Shown here in pieces: positions 26,516 to 34,564 of a stretch of DNA of 64,000 nucleotides (positions within the stretch are counted from its first letter, which is position 1; each line of letters starts with the position of its first letter). Source of the stretch: Legionella_A sp963772805. GTDB taxonomy: Bacteria; Pseudomonadota; Gammaproteobacteria; Legionellales; Legionellaceae. Below the pieces are notes generated by a model. That model saw only the letters and a list, made by a program, of their open reading frames with translations, was not told the DNA's origin and did no database searches. The DNA is taken from positions 186,001 to 250,000 of the forward strand of contig CAVYYU010000008.1 in the NCBI GenBank assembly GCA_963772805.1, read 5' to 3'. The position numbers and the translations under genes are program-made.

Positions 26516-27109
26516 ATGCCCATTTTTCGTAAGCTCGTCTTTATTTTAGCCATTGCATGTGTAATAACTGCTCATGCGAGTGCCGGTGGTCGTGAGGAAA
26601 ATTACTCTCGTAATTTTTGGAACCCCACCTACCATATTCAGCGACTAAATTATTGTACGTTAGATGGTAAAAAATGCGGTTTGGCAGTCGCTAGTCGCTA
26701 TTGTCAGAAAATGGGGTATAAAACGGCTGATATAGCAACCAAAGATAATAATGTGGGTTTAACGAATTATCCGGCTGTGGGCGCACAATGCAAAGGGTGG
26801 CAATGTAATGGTTTCAAGTTAATTCGTTGTGTCGATAAAATCACTCATAAACCGCCTAAAACATATAATTACCGTTCCCGTCGTTTTGTTTTTCCACGCT
26901 ATGATCACTATCGCGTTAGCTGGTGTTATGCTGACGGTCGTGAGTGTGGCGCGCGCGCTGCGAATTCTTACTGCAGACGCATGGGCTATATGCGGGCACA
27001 GAGCTATAAAAAAGAAGGGCATGTTGCTGCCACCAAGGCATTGGGTAATCAACAATTATGTTTTGGTAAGGAGTGCAGTGGCTACAGCGAGATTAGTTGT
27101 TATCGTTGA
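26516..27109 (+). CDS. Secreted protein with two tandem six-cysteine domains
   Basis: 197 residues with a signal peptide (LVFILAIACVITAHASA). The mature part is a duplication. Each half has the pattern (Y/W)C-x2-DG-x2-CG-x2-A-x3-YC-x2-MGY, then QCKGWQCNGF or LCFGKECSGY, then (R/S)C, six Cys per copy. The halves run about residues 42-105 and 127-196, joined by a basic linker (NYRSRRFVFPRYDHYR). The even number and matching spacing suggest three disulfides per domain. Similar Cys domains occur in exported proteins of unknown function; no enzymatic motif is visible. It is followed by two hairpins that look like terminators. Confidence 0.65.
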   Translation: MPIFRKLVFILAIACVITAHASAGGREENYSRNFWNPTYHIQRLNYCTLDGKKCGLAVASRYCQKMGYKTADIATKDNNVGLTNYPAVGAQCKGWQCNGFKLIRCVDKITHKPPKTYNYRSRRFVFPRYDHYRVSWCYADGRECGARAANSYCRRMGYMRAQSYKKEGHVAATKALGNQQLCFGKECSGYSEISCYR

Positions 27110-27141
27110 GCTTAGTCAACACAGGAAAAAAAATACATTCA

Positions 27142-27161
27142 CTTGGCCCGTTCGGGCCAAG
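27142..27161 (+). terminator. GC-rich hairpin after the six-Cys protein gene
   Basis: CTTGGCCC-GTTC-GGGCCAAG forms a perfect 8-bp stem 33 bp after the stop codon. It lacks a proper T run (ATTTCGAT follows), so termination here is weak or helped by the next hairpin. Confidence 0.5.
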
Positions 27162-27177
27162 ATTTCGATATAACTTA

Positions 27178-27211
27178 GAAAAGCTGCAGATTTACTTCAT
27201 CGCAGCTTTTA
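27178..27211. terminator. Bidirectional terminator between convergent genes
   Basis: AAAAGCTGC...GCAGCTTTTA forms a stem with A and T runs on both sides, placed between the six-Cys protein gene (plus) and the small basic protein gene (minus). It overlaps the stop of the latter. Confidence 0.7.
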
Positions 27212-27460
27212 TTTGGTTTCCTCTGGTTTGGCTTTGCTCGTTTTCGCCTTAGCAGGTTTCGTGACAGTGGTTTCTGTTGGCTCGGGCGCGGCCTTTTTTA
27301 CGGGAGCGGCTTTTGCTGCTGGTGGTGCTTCCGTAACGTCACGCTTTTTTTTGTAATCTTTAATGATTTCATTAACACTGCTTTTGAGATCTTTAAATAA
27401 TTTACCGGTGATTGATCCTAGCTCCTTCAGGTCAGGCAGTTTCGATTTAAAATCACTCAT
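27209..27460 (-). CDS. Small Ala/Lys/Pro-rich protein downstream of sohB
   Basis: 83 residues from ATG 27460 (MSDFKSKLPDLKELGSITGK); an upstream in-frame start at 27472 is possible. The N-terminal half is an amphipathic helix (LFKDLKSSVNEIIKDYKKKR). The C-terminal half is low complexity, rich in Ala, Pro, Lys, Glu and Thr, like a disordered tail. There is no signal peptide. It lies 92 bp after sohB on the same strand and is probably co-transcribed. The function is unknown. Short coding length and low complexity make this a moderate call, supported by the terminator right after it. Confidence 0.55.
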   Translation of the reverse strand: MSDFKSKLPDLKELGSITGKLFKDLKSSVNEIIKDYKKKRDVTEAPPAAKAAPVKKAAPEPTETTVTKPAKAKTSKAKPEETK

Positions 27461-27552
27461 TTTGCGCTCCATTGTTTAATATAATAAATTTATATTTATT
27501 AAGTATATAGCTCAAATTGAAAATTTTGCGAGTTTTTAACGGCGATAAAAAA

Positions 27553-28488
27553 TTAAGCCCATGGGTGAAGTAGCTTCATTGCTGGCTTCAGCAGCTTTGC
27601 AGCCAGTGATTGTTTGCCGTGAATGGTCACTTTGAAGCTATTGTATGTTTCCATCTTTTCAATTAGATAGTCATCACTGGTTTTCAAACTATCGACCAGA
27701 CGCAGGTCAAACGCATCTGTAGCCAGCCAATGTTCACCAGTAGATACTTTATCAATATCTAGCTGTTCGCGGTTAGCGAGCACGTAGTCTCTGAAGCTCT
27801 GGTGTATCTTTTCCAAATCTTCCTGAAATTTTTTACGGCCTTTTTCGGTGTTTTCTGCAAAGAGGGTTAATGTACGTTTATATTCTCCCGCAGTTAATAA
27901 TTCCACATCAATATCATTTTTCTTAAGCCAGCGATAAAAATTAGGTATTTGAGCGACAACCCCTATGGATCCAATGATGGCAAAAGGGGCGGCAACAATG
28001 GTATTGGCAACGCATGCCATTAAATACCCACCACTCGCTGCTATTTTATCGATACAGACTGTCAACGGAATTTTTTTGTCACGAATACGCTGCAATTGTG
28101 CTGCTGCCAAACCATAACCATTGACGGCACCGCCAGGGCTTTCCAAGCAAATGACTACCTCATCATCCAGTTTAGCTATGGCGAGCACCGCGGATACTTC
28201 ATCACGAAGTTGGTCGACCTGTGAGGCTTTTATGTCACCTGCAAAATCAAGCACAAATAACGAAGGTCGCTCACGTTTATCTTTTTTCTTTTTTTCCGGT
28301 TTTTTGCCGAGTATCTCTTTATGCATGCGTTGCGTGATTTCCTCGCGTTTCTTATTTAACGAGGTAATTTGTAAAGCTAGTTTTGGTTTGCGGCCTAATG
28401 ACAAAATACCAGCAACGAGTATCAATACAGCGATGACCAGTGTGAATGCCTTTAAAGCAAACAGACCATATTGGGCGAGAAATTCCAT
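27553..28488 (-). CDS. sohB: Inner-membrane S49 peptidase SohB
   Basis: A signal-peptide-peptidase-like serine protease facing the periplasm. The 311 residues start with an N-terminal membrane helix (ALKAFTLVIAVLILVAGILS) and a basic linker (KKPEKKKKDKRER). The protease core has LESPGGAVNGYG, the nucleophile Ser in IAASGGYLMACVAN, GSIGVVAQ, and the general-base Lys in TAGEYKRTLT. Length and layout match SohB of gammaproteobacteria rather than SppA. It is the first gene of a small unit with the Ala/Lys-rich protein, with pgi 75 bp upstream on the same strand. Confidence 0.93.
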   Translation of the reverse strand: MEFLAQYGLFALKAFTLVIAVLILVAGILSLGRKPKLALQITSLNKKREEITQRMHKEILGKKPEKKKKDKRERPSLFVLDFAGDIKASQVDQLRDEVSAVLAIAKLDDEVVICLESPGGAVNGYGLAAAQLQRIRDKKIPLTVCIDKIAASGGYLMACVANTIVAAPFAIIGSIGVVAQIPNFYRWLKKNDIDVELLTAGEYKRTLTLFAENTEKGRKKFQEDLEKIHQSFRDYVLANREQLDIDKVSTGEHWLATDAFDLRLVDSLKTSDDYLIEKMETYNSFKVTIHGKQSLAAKLLKPAMKLLHPWA

Positions 28489-28563
28489 CTTTTACCTAGG
28501 TGATTTAAAACGCCAATTATCACTGTCTGTGGTGTTCAGTGCAAGGCTATCTTGTCTGATTTT

Positions 28564-30048
28564 TCAAGCCATTACAGGGGAAGGTTGTTCTGAACGATTA
28601 CTTTGCAACATAATGCTTCTTTTCGTGCTCTCTACTCCAGGCTGGTCAAAGGGATTAATATCCCAGATGACGCTTTGTGTAAATATTTTGTGCTCATACA
28701 GCGCTATCAACGCACCGATGGTAAATGGTGATGCATCCTGAATGCCAATATGGTTGAGTGGGATATTGCCGGGGATAAAGCCGTTGGGGTTTTCCTGATG
28801 ATTTACGCCATAACTTAATACTTTCATCTTCGTGCCGCAGATATCATTAATAATTTCGTTTTTGAAGGTGTCGAGGGTTATAAAATCGATGGTAACTTTG
28901 TGTGTTCCTTGGCATAAAAGTTGGTAGTAACTATGCTGTGCCTGATTACCAAGTCCACCCCAAATGATGGGACCCGTGGCGTAGTTTACAGATTTCCCTT
29001 GATTATCAATTGACTTGCCATTGCTTTCCATATCCAGTTGTTGGATGTGAGGTAGAAACAGCTCTAGCTGTCGTGCATAGGTTAGAAGCAGTAGGTTATG
29101 GATGTTTAAAAAATTATTATTCCAGACACCAATTAGAGCCAGAAGTACGGGCAAATTGCATGAAAATTCGCTATTTAGAAAGTGCGTATCCATGCTGTTT
29201 GCACCAGCCAGCATTCGATTAAATTGCTCAAAGCCGATTGCAATCGCGGTGATCAAATTTATCGCGGAGCAAGAAGAATAACGACCGCCTACCCAGCTCC
29301 AGATGGGGAGCACATTGTTAATACCAAATTGGTTCGCTTTTTGTGGATTGGCGGTGACGGCAATGAAGTGTTTTTCCACGTGCTGTGGATTATCAATCCA
29401 TGCAATTGCCTTTTTGGCGTTATACAGTGTTTCTGGTGTCGTGAATGATTTTGAAGAGATAATAAACAAAGTCGTTTCGGGTTTTAGTTTCGCTATCACT
29501 TGGTTGAAACTGGTTGGATCAGCATCGGAGATGAAATGGTAGTTAAAATCGGGTGAAGTGAATTCGACTAATGCCGTCAAGCAAAAGCGAGGACCTAAAT
29601 CAGAGCCGCCCACACCAATATTAACAATATCCGTGATTGGTTTGCCAGAAAAACCTAACCAACGTTTTTCCCTGATTTGCTCAACAATAAATTTCATTTT
29701 TGTGCGGGTTGCAATGATCTCGGTCATCACATCCTGGCCATCAACCCAAACAGCAGTATCGTTGGGCGCGCGCAGTGCTGTATGTAGTGCTGGTTTATTT
29801 TCACTAGGATTAACAATGCCACCAGTCATTAATGCATTAATTTTATCGCGCAAACCGCATTGTTCAGCGAGGGTGAAAAGCAAAGCAAGAGTTTCAGTGG
29901 TAATGTGTTGATTCGTATAATTAAGACTAATATTGCATACAGATGCAATAAACTGTTGTTTATCTGCTATCTGGGGTATACGCAAACAGGATGAAATCGC
30001 ATGATCACTCAAGGTTTTCAATAATTTAGTCTTGATTTGTTTGTTCAT
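28564..30048 (-). CDS. pgi: Glucose-6-phosphate isomerase
   Basis: Interconverts glucose 6-phosphate and fructose 6-phosphate in glycolysis/gluconeogenesis. The 494-residue product has the SIS-type motifs of the family: NIGVGGSDLGPR for phosphate binding, the Pgi signature region VGGRYSSCSAINL, and the catalytic-base region in YGVNHQENPNGF through the C-terminal FDQPGVESTKR. Length is shorter than E. coli Pgi (549) but usual for Legionella-type enzymes. ATG 30048 is chosen over the in-frame ATG 30087; neither has a strong ribosome site. It is transcribed divergently from the glycosyltransferase gene. Confidence 0.94.
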   Translation of the reverse strand: MNKQIKTKLLKTLSDHAISSCLRIPQIADKQQFIASVCNISLNYTNQHITTETLALLFTLAEQCGLRDKINALMTGGIVNPSENKPALHTALRAPNDTAVWVDGQDVMTEIIATRTKMKFIVEQIREKRWLGFSGKPITDIVNIGVGGSDLGPRFCLTALVEFTSPDFNYHFISDADPTSFNQVIAKLKPETTLFIISSKSFTTPETLYNAKKAIAWIDNPQHVEKHFIAVTANPQKANQFGINNVLPIWSWVGGRYSSCSAINLITAIAIGFEQFNRMLAGANSMDTHFLNSEFSCNLPVLLALIGVWNNNFLNIHNLLLLTYARQLELFLPHIQQLDMESNGKSIDNQGKSVNYATGPIIWGGLGNQAQHSYYQLLCQGTHKVTIDFITLDTFKNEIINDICGTKMKVLSYGVNHQENPNGFIPGNIPLNHIGIQDASPFTIGALIALYEHKIFTQSVIWDINPFDQPGVESTKRSIMLQSNRSEQPSPVMA

Positions 30049-30160
30049 ATGAAATTTAATGTCTTTTTGTTCGGCGTACCATATCATTGTCAGGTCAAAT
30101 TATAAAGTGGTCGCTTGTAAATTCAGGTTTGTTTTTCTACAGAATTAAGATGGAGTGGTT

Positions 30161-31210
30161 ATGTTTTTAATTTTCATGTGGTTAACCGTTGCTATCTTTT
30201 CCTGGCTTTTAACGTGGGGAATACGCCGGTATGCCTTGAAAACAAGCCTGCTGGATATTCCCAATAAGCGCAGCTCCCACACAATCCCTACGCCACGTGG
30301 GGCTGGTTTGGCAATTGTTATCAGTTTTTTAATGGTTTTACTTGTTTTAAATCAAATGGCCATTATTGACTTGTCGCTAACGATTGCCTTATTTGTCTCC
30401 GGACTGTGGGTGGCCGCTCTTGGTTTTATGGATGATATAAATAATTTGTCGGCACGAGTTAGATTGTCCGGACACTTTCTCGCTGCTGTTTTCGCCTTGT
30501 ACTGGTTGGGAGGCATGCCGGCCATCACACTGTTTGGCCATATTTTACCAGCTGGCATGCTAGTAAATTTTGTCGCTATTTTCTATATGGTATGGCTGTT
30601 GAATTTGTATAATTTTATGGATGGTATCGATGGTCTCGCAGGAAGCGAGTCATTGTTTCTCTGCTTTGCCAGCGCCTTGATATACTGGTTAACGGGCAAT
30701 CATGCCCTGGTTTTTTTGCCTTTAGGCTTGGGTGCGGCAGTAGCTGGTTTTTTATATTGGAATTTACCGCCGGCACGCATTTTTATGGGCGATGTAGGCA
30801 GTGGGTTTTTAGGGATAATTTTCGCGATATTGTCAATTCAGGCGGCCGCTGTCAGTATCCATTTATTTTGGAGCTGGTTAATTCTGTTGGGTTTTTTTAT
30901 CGTTGATACAACGGTTACATTATTGCGGCGCGCGGCACAAGGTGAGAAATTTTATGAGGCACACCGCACGCACGCGTATCAACATGCAGCGCAATTTTTT
31001 CATAGTCACTTGCACGTTGTATTCGCAGTTTTATTAATTAATTTTTTTTGGTTGTTACCGTTAGCAATTTTGGCTGGAATAGGATACGTGGATGGATTTT
31101 TTGCATTACTAATTGCATATATCCCCTTAATTCTATTGGTTATTAAGTTTCACGCTGGAAAATCATCGACATTTTCGTTCGTTAAAGCGGCTACAAAAAA
31201 GTCCTTATGA
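30161..31210 (+). CDS. MraY/WecA-family polyprenyl-phosphate sugar-1-phosphate transferase (WbpL-like)
   Basis: A multi-pass inner-membrane enzyme that starts a cell-surface glycan by moving a sugar-1-phosphate from a UDP-sugar to undecaprenyl phosphate. Family motifs are DIPNKRSSHTIPTPRGAG near the start, LNLYNFMDGIDGLAG with the metal-binding Asp, FMGDVGSGFLG, and the cytoplasmic EAHRTHAYQHAA loop. About ten helices are present. The arrangement is closer to WbpL/WecA-type transferases for O-antigen than to MraY. ATG 30161 follows GGAG by 5 bases; a GTG at 30155 is less likely. No other glycan gene is adjacent, so the exact sugar is unknown. Confidence 0.85.
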   Translation: MFLIFMWLTVAIFSWLLTWGIRRYALKTSLLDIPNKRSSHTIPTPRGAGLAIVISFLMVLLVLNQMAIIDLSLTIALFVSGLWVAALGFMDDINNLSARVRLSGHFLAAVFALYWLGGMPAITLFGHILPAGMLVNFVAIFYMVWLLNLYNFMDGIDGLAGSESLFLCFASALIYWLTGNHALVFLPLGLGAAVAGFLYWNLPPARIFMGDVGSGFLGIIFAILSIQAAAVSIHLFWSWLILLGFFIVDTTVTLLRRAAQGEKFYEAHRTHAYQHAAQFFHSHLHVVFAVLLINFFWLLPLAILAGIGYVDGFFALLIAYIPLILLVIKFHAGKSSTFSFVKAATKKSL

Positions 31211-31278
31211 GGGGCAAAAAATATAAAAAAAAAACACAAAATTTTAGATCTCTTAATATTTTGTTAAGAATTTTTCTG

Positions 31279-31284
31279 TATAAT
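31279..31284 (+). promoter_or_regulatory. Probable -10 box (TATAAT) upstream of csrA
   Basis: A consensus TATAAT in a very AT-rich tract 111 bp before the csrA start, within TTTTTCTGTATAATGC. The -35 hexamer is not convincing. The long leader may carry regulatory structure. Confidence 0.45.
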
Positions 31285-31394
31285 GCTACAAAACAATAAT
31301 ATGATTGTTATTTATTCATTATGTGGCTGTCGTGAGCACCATGGATGCGTTCTATGGAAAATAAGGCGGCTACGATGTTAGGGAGATTTGAGTC

Positions 31395-31622
31395 ATGCTA
31401 ATTTTAACTCGGCGTATAGGTGAAACTTTAATCATCGGAGACGATGTAAATATCACTGTACTAGGTGTGAAAGGTAATCAGGTGCGTTTGGGTATTAATG
31501 CCCCTAAAGATGTGTCTGTGCACCGTGAAGAAATTTATCTGCGAATTCAGCAAGAAAAGCAGGGTACTGATGCTGGTATAGATCTTGGTACAGATGCTGA
31601 AGAGGAAGACGAAGTAGTATAA
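31395..31622 (+). CDS. csrA: Carbon storage regulator CsrA (RsmA)
   Basis: A small dimeric RNA-binding protein that represses or activates translation by binding GGA motifs in mRNA leaders. In Legionella-like bacteria it governs the switch between replicative and transmissive phases. The sequence MLILTRRIGETLIIGDDVNITVLG...NQVRLGINAPKDVSVHREEIY is the canonical core, including R44 and the VHREEI strand. The C-terminal tail is acidic (DAEEEDEVV), as often found. 75 residues. GGGAGAT lies 8 bases before the ATG; this GGA could allow self-regulation. A -10 box at 31279 and a hairpin at 31651 frame it as a single-gene unit. Confidence 0.96.
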   Translation: MLILTRRIGETLIIGDDVNITVLGVKGNQVRLGINAPKDVSVHREEIYLRIQQEKQGTDAGIDLGTDAEEEDEVV

Positions 31623-31650
31623 ATCCAGGTTACACCTTGCAGTTTTATCT

Positions 31651-31680
31651 CCCGCGCTAAATTTATCGATGAGGCGCGGG
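31651..31680. terminator. Hairpin between csrA and birA
   Basis: CCCGCGC and GCGCGGG pair over 7 bp around a 16-base loop, between the convergent csrA and birA genes. There is no long T run, so it is a likely but weak terminator. Confidence 0.45.
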
Positions 31681-31702
31681 TATATCATAATGATAGCCAC
31701 TG

Positions 31703-32692
31703 TTAATTCTTCGATTTAAGTGATGTATCCCCTGACGACAAATAATGAGTAGTTCCATTCTCGTCAATTAATATCAATTGCCCTGCATTATTAATTCCAT
31801 GTGCTTTGCCGGTTAGTGGTCCTAATGGGTGCCAAACAGTGACAACTTGACCATATAAATAATCAGTTTTTTGCCATCTTGATTGGAATGCAGGAAGTCC
31901 ATGTGCGATAAACTCTTGTATGTGCTTATGTAGCTCGATGATTAAGCGGCTTACGAGCAGATTTCGGTCAAAATATGTTTCCGTAATTTCAAATAAAGAA
32001 CACCATGGTTTGTCCGCCAACGTTTGATTTTTAGTAATGGAATTCACGTTTAATCCAATACCAACTACCACATCAGCCGCACTATTACTTTCAGCATTGA
32101 TTTCTATTAGGCTGCCACATAATTTTTTATCATGCCAGAGAATATCATTGGGCCATTTAACTCGAATATTTTCTTCAATTCCAAATTGCGATAACGTTGC
32201 AATAACCGCCAGGCTAACCACTAGGCTTAGTCCTGATAAGCATGATAAATCACAATCAAAATGCCAACGGGTCGAGCAGTAGATATTTTCGCCAAAAGGG
32301 GAGTGCCAATGGCGGCCAAAACGACCGCGACCGGCAGTTTGTGTTTCTGCACAGCAGATATCAATTCCATCACTTCGAGGTTGTTCTTTTAGAAAACGAT
32401 TGGTGGAGTCAAGAGACGCAAAAATATAGTAATTAACAGGGTGGGTGAAATCATATTTTTTTAACTGTTGGTGGATGCTTATTTCATTTAGTAATTTTAG
32501 TGGCGTTGTTAGACGGTAACCTTGATGAGGAATGCTTTGAATTGGCACTCCAAGCTGGGTTAATTGCTTGATTTGCTTCCAAATGGCGGTACGTGAAACG
32601 CCCGTAGTGGTTCCTAAGTTAATGCCACTGTGGCAAAGCCCATCAGCGAGACAGTAAAGAAGTTTAAGTTGGGTAGATGTGAATTTTTTCAT
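31703..32692 (-). CDS. birA: Biotin-protein ligase / biotin operon repressor BirA
   Basis: Activates biotin to biotinyl-AMP and attaches it to the biotin carrier protein of acetyl-CoA carboxylase. The N-terminal winged helix (STQLKLLYCLADGLCHSG, VSRTAIWKQIKQLTQLG) indicates it also binds DNA as a biotin repressor. The ligase core has the biotinyl-adenylate motif AGRGRFGRHWHSPFGENIY, then VKWPNDILWHDKKLCG and a C-terminal SH3-like domain. 329 residues from ATG 32692 (a TTG at 32698 is in frame). It sits next to a phosphopantetheinyl transferase gene and close to accA, grouping post-translational cofactor loading for fatty-acid synthesis. Confidence 0.95.
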   Translation of the reverse strand: MKKFTSTQLKLLYCLADGLCHSGINLGTTTGVSRTAIWKQIKQLTQLGVPIQSIPHQGYRLTTPLKLLNEISIHQQLKKYDFTHPVNYYIFASLDSTNRFLKEQPRSDGIDICCAETQTAGRGRFGRHWHSPFGENIYCSTRWHFDCDLSCLSGLSLVVSLAVIATLSQFGIEENIRVKWPNDILWHDKKLCGSLIEINAESNSAADVVVGIGLNVNSITKNQTLADKPWCSLFEITETYFDRNLLVSRLIIELHKHIQEFIAHGLPAFQSRWQKTDYLYGQVVTVWHPLGPLTGKAHGINNAGQLILIDENGTTHYLSSGDTSLKSKN

Positions 32693-32761
32693 GGTCAATG
32701 GTCTTGTCTAAAGCTCAAGAATAACCCCTTTTCAAAAGGGAAAATAAATTGAGCCCCCCCA

Positions 32762-33487
32762 TTACAAGGTGATTAATTGATTAGGCGCCAGTGAAATATA
32801 GCGAATATTCTGGACCTGTGGGTTATAGCAAATCGCAGCACAACAATTCACTTGTGGCATAAAAGAGCGGACGTGCCATTGTTGCTTGAATTTTGGATCT
32901 TCCATGTGCTGATTCCCAGGGGGCAGAAGAGGTAAATCAAATTGTTTGGTGGGGTAGCTTAACCCCAGCCCACACGCTTTAATTAATGCTTCTTTTTGAG
33001 CCCAAAGATGAAAAAAAGCGAGGGGTTTTAGCATGTTGGGAAGGAGGCGTAGCTCAAGATTTTCTTTTACTGAAAAGATATGACTGCCTATACCTTCATA
33101 TGGGCGGGCAGAAAAAAATTCCAGGTCAATTCCTAATGGAAACTGCATGCCAATGGCCAGTAACGCCAGATCAGCTGAGTGACTTAAATTGAATTGCAAT
33201 AAAGGTATATTAGTTAACGCTGGTTTGCCATGGTCATTATAAGCAAAGTTGATTTGTTTGGCTGGTATATTTATATAGCGAGCAAGAATAAGACGCGTAA
33301 TCGCTCGTGCAATTGTAAAACGACGTTGATGACGGGCGAAATGATAGCGATTAGCGCGGATCAATTCGTCTTCGTTGAGTAACGATTTAGCGTCAGAAAA
33401 TTCGGTGTGCAGTGGATATTGCCAGACGTCTATACGTTGATTTTGCAGTGTGCAGTCTTCTGGATCGAGCTCTTTAAAAAATAACAT
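32762..33487 (-). CDS. Sfp-type 4'-phosphopantetheinyl transferase
   Basis: Transfers the phosphopantetheine arm of CoA to a Ser of acyl or peptidyl carrier proteins. The 241-residue length and motifs fit the Sfp/Gsp class: FARHQRRFTIARAITR, the substrate-binding FNLSHSADLALLAIG, the magnesium-binding GIDLEFFS, and FFHLWAQKEALIKACGLGL (the WxxKEAxxK signature). Such enzymes usually serve polyketide or non-ribosomal peptide synthesis but can also replace AcpS. No AcpS-like gene is in the window, so it may load the AcpP encoded at 57667. It lies 69 bp upstream of birA on the same strand. Confidence 0.9.
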   Translation of the reverse strand: MLFFKELDPEDCTLQNQRIDVWQYPLHTEFSDAKSLLNEDELIRANRYHFARHQRRFTIARAITRLILARYINIPAKQINFAYNDHGKPALTNIPLLQFNLSHSADLALLAIGMQFPLGIDLEFFSARPYEGIGSHIFSVKENLELRLLPNMLKPLAFFHLWAQKEALIKACGLGLSYPTKQFDLPLLPPGNQHMEDPKFKQQWHVRSFMPQVNCCAAICYNPQVQNIRYISLAPNQLITL

Positions 33488-33610
33488 GGTGTAGTCTCTG
33501 TGGGCCGCGCTAAATTATAACTGCGAAAGTGGCATCAAATAACAGTTGGGGTTATACTTCATCCGGTTAAAATTGTAATGCATAACGAAAAATTCACCAA
33601 CGAGTCACTG

Positions 33611-34564
33611 ATGAGTCTACAATTTTTGGATTTTGAGCAGCCCATTGAAGAATTGAACCAGAAAATTCAAGCGCTGCGCATGGTAGGAAATGATACTGAA
33701 GTTAATTTGAGTGAAGAAATCGCTCGTCTTGAAACTAAATGTCAAGAATTGACTAAGCATGTATTTGCTCGTCTAGAACCTTGGCAGGTAGCGCAGATGG
33801 CTAGGCATCCTTTGCGACCGCAAACAACTGACTACGTTGAACATATCTTCACTGACTTTCAAGAATTACATGGCGATCGTCATTATTCTGCCGCACCGGC
33901 TATTATTGGTGGCTTGGCGCGCTTTAATGGTGAGCCGGTTATGATTATGGGTCACCAGAAGGGTAAGCGTACAAAAGAAAAGGTTTATCGTAATTTTGGT
34001 ATGGCGCGCCCTGAGGAATACCGTAAGGCATTGCGGTTAATGAAAATGGCTGAAAAATTTAAATTGCCAATTTTTACCTTTATCGATACCGCTGGCGCGT
34101 ATCCTGGTATCGGTGCTGAAGAGCGAAATCAGTCCGAAGCCATCGCACGCAATCTTTTAGAAATGTCGAAACTTAAAACGCCTATAATTTGTGTGGTGAC
34201 TGGTGAAGCTGGATCGGGTGGTGCTTTGGCCATTGGCGTAGGCGACAGGGTAATTATGCTGCAGTATGCTATTTACTCCGTTATCTCGCCTGAAGGTTGC
34301 GCGTCTATTTTATGGAAAGACCCTGCAAAAGCGAAAGATGCGGCGCAGGCGATGGGTATTACCGCTAATAAAATATTTGAAAACAAATTGGTCGATCGTG
34401 TGGTTGATGAGCCTTTGGGTGGCGCACATCGCAATGTTGGCGAGATAATGACAAATATGAAAGCTGTTTTGAAAGATGAATTGACGGCTTTGAAATCATT
34501 GTCTGTTAACGACTTGCTGGATCGGCGTTACAAGAAGTTCATGGCGATGGGTGCTTGTGACTGA
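33611..34564 (+). CDS. accA: Acetyl-CoA carboxylase carboxyltransferase subunit alpha
   Basis: Alpha subunit of the carboxyltransferase that moves CO2 from biotin to acetyl-CoA to make malonyl-CoA, the first committed step of fatty-acid synthesis. The start MSLQFLDFEQPIEELNQKI matches E. coli AccA, which selects ATG 33611 over the in-frame ATG 33578. Core motifs are LHGDRHYSAAPAIIGGLARF, GRNFGMARPEEYRKALRLMK-like segments, TFIDTAGAYPGIGAEER and VTGEAGSGGALAIGVGD. 317 residues, a normal length. It overlaps tilS by 14 bases, the accA-tilS pairing known from many gammaproteobacteria. Confidence 0.96.
   Translation: MSLQFLDFEQPIEELNQKIQALRMVGNDTEVNLSEEIARLETKCQELTKHVFARLEPWQVAQMARHPLRPQTTDYVEHIFTDFQELHGDRHYSAAPAIIGGLARFNGEPVMIMGHQKGKRTKEKVYRNFGMARPEEYRKALRLMKMAEKFKLPIFTFIDTAGAYPGIGAEERNQSEAIARNLLEMSKLKTPIICVVTGEAGSGGALAIGVGDRVIMLQYAIYSVISPEGCASILWKDPAKAKDAAQAMGITANKIFENKLVDRVVDEPLGGAHRNVGEIMTNMKAVLKDELTALKSLSVNDLLDRRYKKFMAMGACD

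Noticed and set aside
28121..28741. 206-codon open frame on the plus strand
   Set aside because: It lies antisense to the sohB/pgi genes, is Ser/Thr-rich with no domain, and is explained by the codon bias of the genes opposite.
29558..29911. 117-codon plus-strand open frame inside pgi
   Set aside because: Antisense to a clear glucose-6-phosphate isomerase sequence; no ribosome site or homology.
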